Shown: positions 34,027 to 46,500, counted from the stretch's first letter. The stretch: 64,000 bases of DNA from Brachynemurus nebulosus (GCA_035578155.1 JAPWDM010000004.1:41818051-41882050), one strand, 5' to 3'. The notes: a model not told the origin generated them from the letters alone. Numbers and translations are program-made.

Positions 34027-35532
34027 TATATTTTCCCGCAACCTTTTAATATGTGTAAGGCCCCCCTATGGAAGTTAAGAGATGAAATTTGGTAAGTGGG
34101 GCTTATTCCGATGCACAACAATACTATCAAAGTGGGGTCAAATTTTGGGCAAATTTTTTTTCGGACCCGACCTTTAAGGGGGTGGTGGGGGGCGGAAAAG
34201 CAATAAAACTTTTCCAAATCGGTTTTAAATAATGTTTCGGTCAATTATCTACAACATATCCAAAATTCAGCTTCCTAGGATGATATGGTGGGAGTAGAGG
34301 GGGGAAAAACGATTTTCGCTGGATCTAACAGGCCCCCAGCCCCCCAGAATTAACGTAGAGGGTTGAAATTTGGTGTGTTGATAAAGTTCGTACCTAGGTT
34401 GTGCTTTTTGGAGGTTTTAATATTTTACCCCCACCCCCCTCATTTTTAAGCTACAATTTCATGCATTTTCGACGTTTTCGAAGTTTGTACCACTCGCACA
34501 GGTCACCCGAATAAACCTAGAGGGCTGAAATTTTGTATTCGGATTGAGTTAGTATCAAGGGGGTGCCTTTTGGGGGTCTCGACTTTTAACCCCTACCCCC
34601 ACCATTTTTATACCCAAAAGAACATGATTTTTCTTGTTTTTTAACAGTTTCGTTCGGGTCAAAATCTCCCCAAATAAACCTAGAGGGCTGAAATTTGGTG
34701 TACAGGTTAAGCTAATAGCCAGACACTGTTTTTTGGAGGTTTCAACTTTTAACCCTTACGCCCACGATTTTTACGCCAATATTTCCTTAATTTTTTTGCT
34801 TGTTTTCTAACACGTCTAGAGACTCCATAAGGAAACCTAGAGGGCTGAAATTTTGTACGTGTATTCAGTTAGTATCCAGCTAGTACCTTGTAGGGAGTCC
34901 ACATCACTTTTCCCCCCACTTCTCCCATTTTTACATCGGAATTGAATGCTATTGTTAAATGTGTTTTAAAAGCATTATGTTTATTCTAAATACAAGTAGG
35001 CGAATAGTAATTTTAAAAAATTTAAAAAAAAGTGAACTTACTTTTATGACAAATGAAATACATACATATTAAGTAATTTAAAAATGTTATTAAAGTCACT
35101 GTTTATTTATAAATTAGGAATTTTGGATTTTTAGTATTTATAAAATAGAAATTTTGGATTTTTTTGGAAAGAAAAAATATCTTTATAAAGGCCTTCCAGT
35201 TTACTATTTAAGGTCCTTTTTTAATATTTAAAACTAAAACATAAAGGCAATTAGCGGATAAACATGAGCAGGAGTGTCCTCGTACGAATTGTGTTGGCTT
35301 TTTTTCTGCTACCTGTTTTCGGCACAAAATTGAAATTTACTGAGATACAGCCCTCAAATACTTAAAACCTTTTTTTAAAGCCTCGATCAGCCGAACACTC
35401 ATCACCAGTTTTGAAACCAACAAAATGACAATTCGGTTGTAGACTTTCAATCACATTTCGCTTGTAGACATTCAATACCGAAGATGAAGGGGAAAATTCG
35501 ACTACCGTGATGGGGCCCCGCTGCTCACGGCG
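33959..35532 (+). mobile_element. HINE-A 3' portion abutting palindrome
   Basis: Starts in a (TA)n tract (33961-34030) directly at the end of the right palindrome arm and continues 'ttttcccgcaaccttttaat' with near identity to 31951-33841, through the 'gagggctgaaattt' units, to GAAAATTCGACTA and the same hairpin, ending GGCG at 35532 before T9. The 5' 127 bp are missing here. They are found at 28764-28890, the hinge of the palindrome, suggesting one original element split by the inverted duplication. Confidence 0.85.
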
Positions 35533-35541
35533 TTTTTTTTT

Positions 35542-35950
35542 GTGTGGGTACGTTACATTTTATTAGATCGGGTACGATACGGAAATGTCGAATTAATATT
35601 GATGAGAAAAACGTAACGTATACGCATTATTGTCAAATTACTTTATGTTATTGTAATTCTTAAAGGAAGTTTTCATGCGAATTTGTTCCTTAATTATTAT
35701 GTTTAAGGTTATGTATATGGTACTGTGAATGTCTGATATTAGTGAAAGTTAAGATACACTGGTTTATGTCAAGAATCACCAATTTCGATGGCGCAACTCC
35801 TAAATTGTTTAATTAATCATTTTGAATTGGACATACACCGGTGGATGTTAACACACACCTAGACAATTCTATGAATCATAAATATAACGATTTAAAAGTT
35901 ACGTAAATGTTAAACGTGTCATTGTTTGTTCGAAAACAAGTTTTTATGTA
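35542..35950. other. AT-rich stretch without recognised genes
   Basis: No coding frame or matched repeat. The phrase 'ttacattttattagatcggg' and the following sequence have no partner in the window. Confidence 0.4.
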
Positions 35951-35954
35951 AATG

Positions 35955-36894
35955 TAATTACCCCCGTGAAGCTGGTCTACCAGGAGCAGCACTAATTTTA
36001 GTGGCAGTTCAAGAAATTAGTGCTCAATTAGTGCAGATCAATTGTCATGATTAAAAAATTAGTGCTCAATAGGAACATTGATTAATTGGTGTTAACTTTT
36101 GGGTGGGGCCGCAGTTTCACGGTTTGCCCCACCCACAAAATATTTAAGGTTTCTACTATGTGAAAAATTAGTGCTATCGAACGACATAAATATTAAAATT
36201 AGTGCTCATTTGTATGACCTTGAAAAAGAGCCATCTTTTTAGAGTGATGTCGTCATCTAGCACCACCCACAAAGTATTTTTCATTAAAGTTATGTCGAAA
36301 ATTAATGCTAAATTAGTGCTATCGAATGACATAAATATTAAAATTAGTGCTCATTTGTATGACCCGGAAAAAGAGCCTTCTTTTTAGAGTGATGACGTCA
36401 TCTAGTCCCACCCACGAAATATTTTTTATTAAAAGTTATGTCGAAAGTTAGTGTTAAATTAGTGCCATCGAACGACTTAAATATTACAATTAGTCTCATT
36501 TGTATGACCCTGAAAAAAGAGAGTATACTTTTTGAGCTCATGACGTCATCCGACCTTAACCACAAAATATGTAAGGAATAAATAATAAAAGTTTTTCCTA
36601 TGTGAAAAATTAGTGCTAAATTAGTGCTATCAAATGACATAAATTTTAAAATTAGTACCCATTTTTATGACCCGGAAAAAGAGCCTTCTTTTTAAAGTGA
36701 TAACGTCATATAGCCCCATCCACGAAGTATTTTTTATTAAAAGTTATGTCGAAAATTAGTGCTAAAATCAATGTTCCCGTTGAGCACTAATTTTTTAATC
36801 ATGACAGTTGATCAGCACTAATTGAGTACTAATTTCTTGAACTATCACTAAAATTAGTGCTGCCCTTGGTGGGGGCAGCTTCACGCGGGTAATT
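35955..36894. mobile_element. 940 bp foldback element with tandem AATTAGTGCT units
   Basis: The left arm starts TAATTACCCCCGTGAAGCTG (35955); the right arm ends CAGCTTCACGCGGGTAATT (36894). The arms stay inverted for about 125 bp ('gcactaattttagtg', 'caagaaattagtgctcaatt', 'catgattaaaaaattagtg'). Between them are about four tandem units of 145-157 bp, each with 'aaattagtgctatcgaa', 'catttgtatgaccc(g/t)gaaaa' and 'gtgatgacgtcatc' (36240, 36391, 36539 and 36695). GACGTCAT is itself a palindrome. There is no coding capacity. Target duplication not fixed. Confidence 0.75.
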
Positions 36895-36899
36895 CACTC

Positions 36900-37590
36900 C
36901 TGAAATATTTCGACTGTGAAATTTCATCCTAAATATTGAAATATTATATTGAAATAATACTTTAAGTTATTACTTTGTCTTTAATTTCACTCACGGCATA
37001 CACACATTATATTATGGATACCAAGGCAATCTATTTAATTTTTTGATAGATGAATGTGACGTCATCCGGACCGATCTACTGAATGAGGTATAGTAAACCT
37101 ATGAATGTATACTCAAAAACTACCAAAAAAGGAATCCAAAATGTTGATTTATTTCATTTTCTTTTATTTGCGCATTGGAATTTATTAATTAACCTGAAAT
37201 TTAATGTTAAATAAAACCACCCCTCCGATATTTGTATGACTTATTGTATTTTATTAATAAATATTTACAAAATAGTTTTGTTCAGTTTTCTTTCTTAATA
37301 TGTTTATGCACAGATTAGTGTTTATGTTTGGAAACTTTCTGATCTATAGTATTTCAATACGATTGTACAAACGTATTTTGAACTAGGTATAAATTCTTTA
37401 CCTTTAGTGGTAAATCAATATGTGATGTTGATGAATAAATAATCAAATAACATTTTATTTATTAATCTAAAAATGAAATTAGTTAGTAAAATGCAAAATA
37501 ATCTTAAGAATACACCAATCTCCTTAAATTTAACTTTATCGTTTTTAATATTATGCTGTGCTTTCGTTTCCTTTGTCTCAGGCTTGTAAT
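36900..37590. other. AT-rich stretch without recognised genes
   Basis: No gene or repeat ends seen. Low-complexity AT-rich sequence. Confidence 0.4.
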
Positions 37591-37601
37591 TATTACTTTT
37601 T

Positions 37602-37722
37602 AGCGAATTTCCAAAACTGGAAATTCAGCATTTACGCCAGGTGTCATGGTGCGACCTAAGCCCGGGACCATATCAGAAATATGTTTTGAGGTCCCTAGAA
37701 TACGAAAATGATATTCACTAAA

Positions 37723-37794
<72 letters not shown>

Positions 37795-38065
37795 CCGCGC
37801 GATAACTCTCGAACGAAACGTTTAATGCTTATGAAATTTTGTGTGCGAATTCGATTTTCCAAATCGTTGGATGAGTTCGTTAGCCAGACACGTCGGATGC
37901 TCAGAAGTAGGTTTTCCGGGCGTTTTTTGTCAACAAAATGAGTTTTTTGCCAGAATTAAGCAATTTTTCAAATTTTTTTACACCAAGCCATAGTAAAAGG
38001 TAAAATGCATAAAAAATGTTTTTATACCGTTGCTCTAAATTATTTACTTTTCGAGAAAAACTAGG
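37602..38065 (+). mobile_element. HINE-B copy, 3'-truncated
   Basis: 5' end AGCGAATTTCCAAAACTGG after a T run, 'ggtgtcatggtgcgacc', 'gaggtccctagaatacg', 'gatattcactaaaattta', (TA)n (37727-37790), 'cgcgataactctcgaacg', 'gccagacacgtcggatgc', then 'ttttcgagaaaaactagg' (38044), where similarity fades before the 3' inverted repeat and hairpin. Same order and length as 13680-14138. Confidence 0.8.
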
Positions 38066-38069
38066 AAAT

Positions 38070-40050
38070 ATGTCGTTCTCCATTTCACTCGCACTCGCAT
38101 TCTTTTTTTTTCTGTCTCATTTTTTGCGAGCTAAATTCGAAAAAAACCGCTTTATAAGTAGCGTGTCATGATTTTTTTAATCCAATTTAACGATTCGGCT
38201 ATATTCTATTTCTCTGTCAGTTAAATGTTTTTATAATGTATCTCTGTTCCATTTTTTTTGACAAAAAAACTCCCGACGATATCTGTTATGTGATATGATC
38301 AGAATTTAGATTATATTTACACCTTCCTAAAATTAATAAGAGTTTGCTTCAATCGTATAAAAATTACGTTAAATCATATTCAAACAATAATATTTTTACG
38401 TAATTTTCTATCCAATTGACAATACAGTTATGATTAGAATTGTATAATCAGAGTATTCTAGTATTAAATAATTTTGCACATTCAATTTTTTTTTTTTAAC
38501 AAAGAAAAATTTTTTTAAATTTTGACAAATTCTTTTGTGAAATTTCGATTAAGAAATATTAAAAAATTTTAAAGTGAATCATTTAAAAAGAGTTAAAAAT
38601 AAATTAAAAAGGAAACATTTCTCTATTTTAACATATTTGTAAAGAAAATTTTACAGTTTACTTACAGTTTTTTGAAAAAATGTAATAACATTTTTACATA
38701 CAATAAAGATTATATTTGAACGGTAGGAAATCCACAAATTTTTTTTTATTTCTTTAATTAATTATTAAATTTGGTTTTAGAAGAAAATCTTCGTCTAATT
38801 CGCTCCAAGCCGAAAGTATAGCCACTAATAAGGACATTCCACAGTTAAAATAAATGGAAAATATATTGAAATTTATTTAATGAAAGCCATTCATACACAT
38901 TTTTAAAATATCCTTTTGAATTATATAACAAATAAAATCTGTGTAAAAAAATCTAATTGACGTGTTTTTTCTCAATTTTCTAATATTAAGTAAGGCTCGT
39001 TAGTTAGGGAGTGATTGTGTCAAAATTTTAATATAAAATATGGTAATTTTAACCGTCTTTAAAAGAACATTTCGATTTTAACAATAAAAAAATTTTAAAA
39101 AGTGTTTTCGTTTTTCCCGGATTACCAAAAACTTTTCATAGGCATATCTGTGACTAAAGTTGCCCCCCTTTCTTAAGAAAATAAAGTATTTTTAAAATTT
39201 TATGCAAAAAAATAAAACACAATTAACGAAAAAAAAGTACGCGTTCCCATATTTTTAAGATTTTGTAGTACAAGAAAATCCTTATAAATTCATCATATCT
39301 GTTATTGCATTTACTAGCTTTTACGCAATTTAATAAACAGTATCGTTTTGATTTTTTAAACTCATTTAAGACATTTATTGTTAGTGAGACATATTTGAAT
39401 TATTTTCCTAACTAATAAATTAAATTCTGTAGACTGATGTTTTTGTAGATAAAAAAAATTCTAGGTAACGTCTGTATTAGACAAAAGTCTGAAAATGGAC
39501 GTAGAATCTCACTGTTATTAATTATTATGTCTTAGTCTTTTGAAAAATTATTTTTTGAACTAAAATAAGAATAGGAGGAATATAAACTTAGGGGTAAACG
39601 ACAGGGGTATATAAACTTTATTTTAGATTCTACGTTTATTTTTACAGAAAATCATCAAGTACCTATTATTTCTTTTTTGAATGTATAAATACAAAAAGTT
39701 CGAAATTATTTTATATTAGAATTTCAATTTTGGGCGACCCTACGGGTTGTCCCCATTTACTCTTTTCTCGTCTCTTTTGACCCCAATTTTTCATAGAGAA
39801 GAAATTATACGATTTTTGTTAATTTTTCAAAAACCACCGATATTTTTAAATTTTTTTGGATACTGCTGATAAAGTGACCATCTTTGCGTAAATTTTTAAT
39901 ATATTAAAGATTAGGTACTCATAAAATAAATACAAAAAAATACGGTGTGAAGTCTGGATGCGTACCTATTCATCCTTGTCTACGGTAGCACATTTTTTAT
40001 TGGCATAAATATTAGAAACGCAGGAAAAGAGACCAGGAATCAACATAGAA
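38070..40050. other. AT-rich stretch without recognised genes
   Basis: No coding frame of note. 39725-39800 ('gggcgaccctacgggttg', 'gtctcttttgacccc') is a GC-richer island, probably an eroded repeat. Confidence 0.4.
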
Positions 40051-40054
40051 GTGG

Positions 40055-40770
40055 ATTATGGTACGATATATTTTCTGAAAAAAGTGCTTAGGACCAAAGT
40101 TATAGAGTTCAAAGTGATGCACTTGATGATGACTTTGAAGTTGACCTTGAGGTCAATTTCCAAAGTCATTTGAAAATCATTTAATATTTTTCAAAAGGAG
40201 TAGTTTACTTTTCATCCCTAAATGGTTCAAAGTATATTCGAACGAATTTCACATGCAAGATAGAAAATAAGTGATCAAGAAGTAAATACTTACTCAATCG
40301 CAATCGGAAAAATAATAGTTAATCATATGTTCAATTGAATTCCTAATATGATAACTATAGAGTAGCAATAAAAATTTTAAAAAATTTTGAAAATTTCTAA
40401 TATAACATAAAGTTAATGTTTAACTTACAATTGGAGTGATATTAAATCTTTTCTTAACTTTACTTCTAAAATTACTTAGAAAAATGTTTTCTTCTAATTT
40501 TTTCTATAAATTTGCGCCTATTTTTCCATTTCGTCAGGTTTTTATTTTTTTTATTTTAGAAAAATAACGCAACAAATCAATTTTGAAGATAGATTGAGTC
40601 AATACATGAAATTACTACTTATAGGTACAGGATATGGTCAAAGTTCGGCAATGGCTAATCATTTTCAACTGACCTTGAAAATCGATTTCAGGGTCACTAT
40701 CAAGTGCATCGCTTTAAATTCTACAAATTTGGTACTCAGCCCTTTTTTCAGAAAATATGTCGTTTCAAAA
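40055..40770. repeat. Imperfect inverted repeat pair
   Basis: 40060-40200 ('tattttctgaaaaaagtgct', 'gcacttgatgatgactttga', 'ttgaaaatcatt') is the diverged reverse complement of about 40655-40770. The intervening 450 bp show no gene. This is an old foldback or two inverted copies of one repeat. Confidence 0.5.
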
Positions 40771-41139
40771 ATATTTAGCTATAACTGTTTTCATCTACAG
40801 GGGTTGAATGGTGTTTTCTACCCCTAAAAAGCGTATTTAGCCGAAATAAAAAACACGTATTTAATATTTTTCGCTGTTTAATAAGTATTTTAAGTTTCAA
40901 TCAAATTGGCGAGTATTAGTTGGGTAGTGTTATTTGTCAGAATGTTTTGCCGATCTAGTTTTTTCAATATTTCTTTGCTCGTTTTCAGAATTTGTATTTT
41001 AATTTCTACGGACAAATAACTCATTCTTTTCTTGGATTTGAGTAACTTTTATTTGCTGATGTTGACCATTAATTGATCGAAACATATCAAATATTTTTCA
41101 ATGATTTTTTTAGCGAATGTCGAAAATTTTGAAAATTTT

Positions 41140-41606
41140 TTCACCGTTAGTAAGTTAAAGTATTTGAATTCATTAAGTAATTAAATGATGTCCACAAGAA
41201 CCTTACGGACTACCATAAGTTATATGAGATCCCTAGGACCCGTTTTTTACTGTTAGGATAAACTTTTTACTAAAATTATTTTAGATGAATAAAGGTTATG
41301 TTGTATGATTTCCGCCAGGGTTTACTGTTCCCATTATTGTAAAAAATAAACTAACCGACCGATTTTGAAAATTTTTTCACTGTTAGAGAACTAAATTATT
41401 TTAGATGCATACAACTATGCTGCACAAAGTCCGTTCGGGTTCTTGGGTCCCAAAAATATCAAAACTAATTACCCAGCCGATTTTAAAAAATCTTTTACTC
41501 TTAGAAAGCTAAACTATTTTAAATAGGTACAGTTCTTAGATGAGATCCGCCAGTCCCCAAAATTTGGAAATTCGCTATGTTATGCAGATGCTGCGACAGG
41601 GGTATT
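41140..41606 (+). repeat. Degenerate tandem repeat ending in a HINE-B 3' terminus
   Basis: Three units of about 125-185 bp share 'gaaaattttttcac(c/t)gttag' and 'aactaaattattttaga' (about 41140, 41370 and 41490). At 41561 comes the HINE-B 3' end: TTTGGAAATTCGCTATG, then the GCAGATGCTGC hairpin and GACAGGGGTATT (to 41606). The tandem block does not match the other HINE-B interiors, so this may be a different, possibly longer Helentron-like element sharing the same 3' end. Confidence 0.55.
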
Positions 41607-41609
41607 ATT

Positions 41610-42463
41610 AAATTTATTATTAAAAACGCATAATTTTAAAACCAAACCGTTTATAAGTTTTAATAATTTTCGACACTTGTCAATTGTCTCTTATGCAATT
41701 TTTTTGTTTTTTATTTTCTCTTTCCGTAACTGTATTAAGCTTGGGAAGATTTTTAGAAGGTAAAAAACTTTTAGTTAAATGTCGTTTTTCTACTGGAATA
41801 TTTCATAATTTTTCTTTTAAACTAGTGTAGTCTGATTCTTCAAACTGATCAGAGCATATTTCTGTTGTCGCTAAATTAAAAACGACGTTTTCCCTGCATG
41901 CTTTTACCCATTTTGCACAAATAATCCCATCAGACTGAAACGCAAAAAATTAAATTTTTTTATTATTTTTAGATTTTTTCACTATAATTATTTCATATAT
42001 TTACCGTAAATTTAACTATTTTAAATATTTTATAAACTTTTACAATTCAAAATACTAAAATAGATAATTTAAATTCAAAATGCTTAAACAATTTTGACAT
42101 AAGTTAAATTATTTATCTCGGTCAAAATAACGTCACAAAATGTATCTAATGGCGACTGCAAGCTGCTAATTACAATGCCTTCTATAATATTATAATATTT
42201 GTATGCCGTGAATTTCACTGTTAAAATAATTTTATTACTTAACGCATTTTCAGTCTTCCGACCATCTTCAGAATAAACTTATAAATAATTATTTATGGTT
42301 TTATTTATTGTAACAATTTGTTGTATACAAATAGCAGGTTCTTCTAAACAAATAATAGCTATTATTTCACTCGTAATGAAAATAAATCAAGTCGTAGGGT
42401 ACGATAATATTCACCGGTATATATACCGTTATAACGGAAATCGTCATGAAAAGAATAAACAAC
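41610..42463. other. AT-rich stretch without recognised genes
   Basis: No gene supported. The open frame at 42295-42501 is low-complexity AT sequence that runs into the terminal repeat of the next element. Confidence 0.4.
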
Positions 42464-42470
42464 GAATATT

Positions 42471-45400
42471 CGGTCCTGTGAAGTTGGCACACCGAATGTG
42501 AGAACTTTAAATTTTTTTTAGAGTTCTGGCATCCTTATTAATAGTTATGGACGTCCCTATACATATTTTAAATAGTTCCGATGATTAAGCACCAAAAAAT
42601 CAACTTTAAAAATTAGGTGTGCCAACTTCACGCAGCGCACCGAATCGTAAAAATCAATTATTTTTTTATAGTTCTGGCATCGTTATAAATAGTTCTGGAG
42701 TTCCCTATACATATTTTAAATAGTTCCGGTGATTTAGTACCAAAAATCAACTTTAAAATTAGGTGTGCCAACTTCACACAGCGCACTGAACCGTAAAAAT
42801 CAATTATTTTTTTAGAGTTCTGGTATCCTTATAAATAGTTCTAGAGTTCCCTATACATATTTTAAATAGTTCCGATGATTTAGTACCAAAAAATCAACTT
42901 TTAAAAATTAGGTGTGCCAACTTCACGCAGCACACCGAATTGTAAAAATCAATTTTTTTAGAGTTCTGGCATCCTTATTAATAGTTTCAGAGTTCCCTAT
43001 ACATATTTTGAATAGTTCCGATGATTTAGTATCAAAAAAATCAATTTCAAAAATTAGATGCGCCAGCTTCACTCAGCACACCGAATCGTAAAAATCAATT
43101 ATTTTGTTAAAGTCCTGGCATCTTTATGGATAGTTCTAGAGCTCTCTATCAAAAATATCAATATTTCTGGTAATTATGAGTATAAAATCGATTTTTAAAA
43201 ATCAAATATCTAACAATGAAATTTGATATGAAATATTTTTTTCCAAATTCCAGTTGGTTCGATGAAGGTTCTGAATAGTGCTCCAAGAGGTCTACAGAAA
43301 AATGTTATGGCACCTTCGTGTAAAATAATTACATTGAATTTAAGGCTATTTTTAACTTTCATAACAATCAATTATTTTTTTAGAGTTCGGGAATCCTTAT
43401 GAATAGTTCTACAGTTTGCAATATATATTTTAAATAGTTCTGATGACTAACAAGTAAACGTCCCGAGGCCGGACCTATCGATTTTGATGAAACCTAGATA
43501 TGTCGTAGAACACTAAAAAATAAGCGACACGTATTTTTCTTTATCGGCGGAAAAACGGTTTGAAGGGGTGAAATCGCCCTCCAAAAATTGGGGTAAAAAT
43601 TTAATTTTTTAAATACCTCGAAAATGGTAAGAGATAGAGCAAAAGTTTAAATTGGCGATATTGCTCTTTTTTAAAGAGCTATCTATTGGTGTGCAATTTG
43701 TTCAAATTGTGTCAACAGGGGTGGCTGGGGGTTAAAATTTAGGAGTTAATTTTGCAAAAAGGGGGTGAAAATTAAACAATATAAAAATTTGGTTTACAGA
43801 TTTGAATTTTACGTCAAAAAATCTAATTGAACTGTTTTTGCTCAATGTCCTAATATTAAGTCTAGGGGTAGTTAACTAGGGGGTGACTGTGTCGAATAGT
43901 CGTACTACTTGGGTACTTTAAGAAGTTTTTCTTCATGGAAAATAGTTTAAGACATTTAAAATAACGTAGAAATGAAATTTTCGATTTCAAAATTCAGTTT
44001 GAGCAACATTGGAGAGGGGGTGAGTCACCCTCTTAAATTACATATTAGTTAACATACACTCATTTTTAATATTAACACACTGATAGTGGGTAATAATGTC
44101 ACAATAAGTGGTTCTGAAGTTGGACTGTCGTATGTAAGGTTTTCATAAGGTTTGTTTTTTAATGGATGTTATAGTTTTCGTTATCGAAAGTTATCGATAC
44201 CGAAAATAACGATATTTTGAAAATGAATGGAAACCTAATAAAAACCTTACATACGATAGTCCAACTTCAGAACCACTTATTGTGACATTATTATCCACTG
44301 TCGTGTGTTAATATTAAAAATGAGTGTATGTTAACTAATATGTAATTTAAGAGGGTGACTCACCCCCTCTCCAATGTTGCTCAAACTGAATTTTGAAATC
44401 GAAAATTTCATTTCTACGTTATTTTAAATGTCTTAAACTATTTTCCATGAAGAAAAACTTCTTAAAGTACCCAAGTAGTACGACTATTCGACACAGTCAC
44501 CCCCTAGTTAACTACCCCTAGACTTAATATTAGGACATTGAGCAAAAACAGGTCAATTAAATTTTTTGACGTAAAATTCAAATCTGTAAACCAAATTTAT
44601 ATATAGTAAAATTTTCACCCCCTTTTTGCAAAATTAACCCCTAAATTTTAACCCCCCGCCACCCCTGTTGACACAATTTGAACAAATTGTATACCGATAG
44701 ATAGTGCCTGAAAAAAGAACAATATTGCCAATTTAAACTTTTGCTCTATCTCTTACCGTTTTCGAGATATTTAAAAAATTAAATTTTTACCCCAATTTTT
44801 GGAGGGCGATTTCACCCCTTCAAACCGTTTTTCCGCCGATAAAGAAAAATACGTGTCACCTATTTTTTAGTGTTCTACAGCATATCTAAGTTTCATCAAA
44901 ATCGATAGGTCCGGCCTCGGGACGTTTACTTGTAAGTATCAAAAAATCAGTTTCAAAAATTGGGTGTGCCAACTTCACGCAGCGCACCGAATCATAAATA
45001 TCAATTATTTTTTTAGAGTTCTAGCATCCTTATGAATAGTTCTAGTGTTTCCTATACATATTTTAAATAGTTCCGATGAATAAGTACCAAAAATTTAACT
45101 TCAGCTAGCTAGCTTAATAATAGCCCTAGAGTTCTCAACCAAAAATATTAATAGTTCTGGTAATTAGGAGTATCAAATATATGACAATGAAATTTTATGT
45201 GAAATTTGTTTCCAAGTTCTGGTTGGTTTAATAAGAATTCTGAATGATGCTCTAAGAGTTCTACAGAAAAACTGTATGACGCTTGACTATAAAATAGGCA
45301 ATTACTTTGAAAGTTAACGATATTCTTAACAATCAAAAGTTCACGGTTACGAGAAGTTGACATTTTAGAGTTCTGGCATCCTTATAATTAGTTCTAGAGT

Positions 45401-46078
45401 TCCCTACACATATTTTAAATGGTTCGATGATTAATGCCAGAAAAACTCATTTTTTAACTAAGTTTACTTCTAACATACAAATATTGATTGGTGTAGTTCA
45501 GGTAATTCTAAGTAAACAATTGGTCTTGGAAATTCTGATATCCATGTGGAAATCCTTTTTTACAGGTTTTGGTTAATCCAGGCTGAGTTCTAAATAGCGC
45601 TTCAAAAGTTCTGCAAAAAAGTCATGTGACTTTTTCCTGTAAGATAATTACTTTTTAAAATAACGCTATTTTTAAATAAATAAATGTTTTTTTTGCGTTT
45701 TTCTGTAGCACTCTTGGAGCATAATTTAGAACTCTTATCAGACCAATCAGACCTTAGAAATAAAATTTTATATAAAATTTAATTTTAATACATATGTAAG
45801 TTTATTTTTTGGTACTTAATCATCGGAACTATTTGAAATATTTATAGGAAACTCTAGGATTATTCATAAGGATGCCAGAACTCTAAAAAAATAATTGATT
45901 TTTACGATTCGGTGCGCTGCGTGAAGTTGGCACACCTAATTTTTAAAGTGATTTTTTTGGTACTAAATCATCGGAACTATTTAAAATATGTATAGGGAAC
46001 TCTAGAACTATTCATAAGGATGCCAGAACTTTAAAAAATTAAATTTCTCACATTCGGTGTGCCAACTTCACAGGACCG
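42471..46078. mobile_element. Foldback element with tandem TIR-bearing units, 7 bp TSD
   Basis: Ends CGGTCCTGTGAAGTTGGCAC (42471) and GTGCCAACTTCACAGGACCG (complement-matched, to 46078) are flanked by the direct repeat GAATATT (42464-42470 and 46079-46085). Inside are about eight forward units of 145-155 bp ('gagttctggcatcctta', 'tacatattttaaatagttc', 'ccgatgatttagtaccaaa', then 'gtgtgccaacttcacgcagc') from 42515 to 43190 and from 44945 to 45440, plus two inverted units at 45830-46070. Every unit ends with a copy of the element's own terminal motif. The total of 3608 bp includes the nested element at 43451-44932. Confidence 0.8.
43451..44932. mobile_element. 1.48 kb palindromic element with TAA target duplication
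   Basis: Starts CAAGTAAACGTCCCGAGG and ends CCTCGGGACGTTTACTTG. The two halves are largely reverse complements over about 700 bp, degrading only around the axis near 44191. TAA flanks both sides (43448-43450 and 44933-44935). Neighbouring tandem units provide unoccupied versions of the target ('gatgattaagcacc', 'gatgaataagtacc'), so the TAA is a true duplication. A 3 bp TAA/TTA duplication is the PIF/Harbinger signature. No transposase is present. Confidence 0.8.
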
Positions 46079-46089
46079 GAATATTCACC

Positions 46090-46500
46090 ACAACAACCTT
46101 GATGGTTGTTAACATACACCAGTGTATCATACCTCAACAAGTGGAGCATTTCTGATTAGAGATATGTATCTGTACCAAATCTAGGAATAAAATCAGAAAC
46201 TAGGAGTATACAGGTGTCACGGGCGTAATTAAAATGTGATATTATAAAATGAATGACTATGTACTTTAAAAGTTTCTAAAAATCTAAATAATCAGTTTAA
46301 ACACCATATCTTCAAGTTAAGTATGCGACATTCCCCTTCCTTAAGTGTACCTCTTCCCCACCTTATATAATTATAATATCTATTGGTTGATTTCATCTAG
46401 TTAGAAGTAGAACGGTTTGTGTGCAGCAGCCTCCGATTGTTGCATTCATTTACTGAATCTTTTCTGCTACGCATTACGAAACTAATTTTTATTTATTTGT
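46090..46500. other. AT-rich stretch without recognised genes
   Basis: Contains a small hairpin (AACAACC / GGTTGTT at 46097-46116). No coding signal. Confidence 0.4.

Noticed and set aside
31902..34244. Two near-identical minus-strand open frames starting MTETLFKTDLEKFYC
   Set aside because: They are copies of one non-coding HINE-A interior; the diverged copy at 50587-52212 does not keep the frame.
42295..42501. 68-codon frame with a hydrophobic start
   Set aside because: The second half is the terminal repeat of the foldback element and the first half is AT-rich low complexity; no support as a gene.
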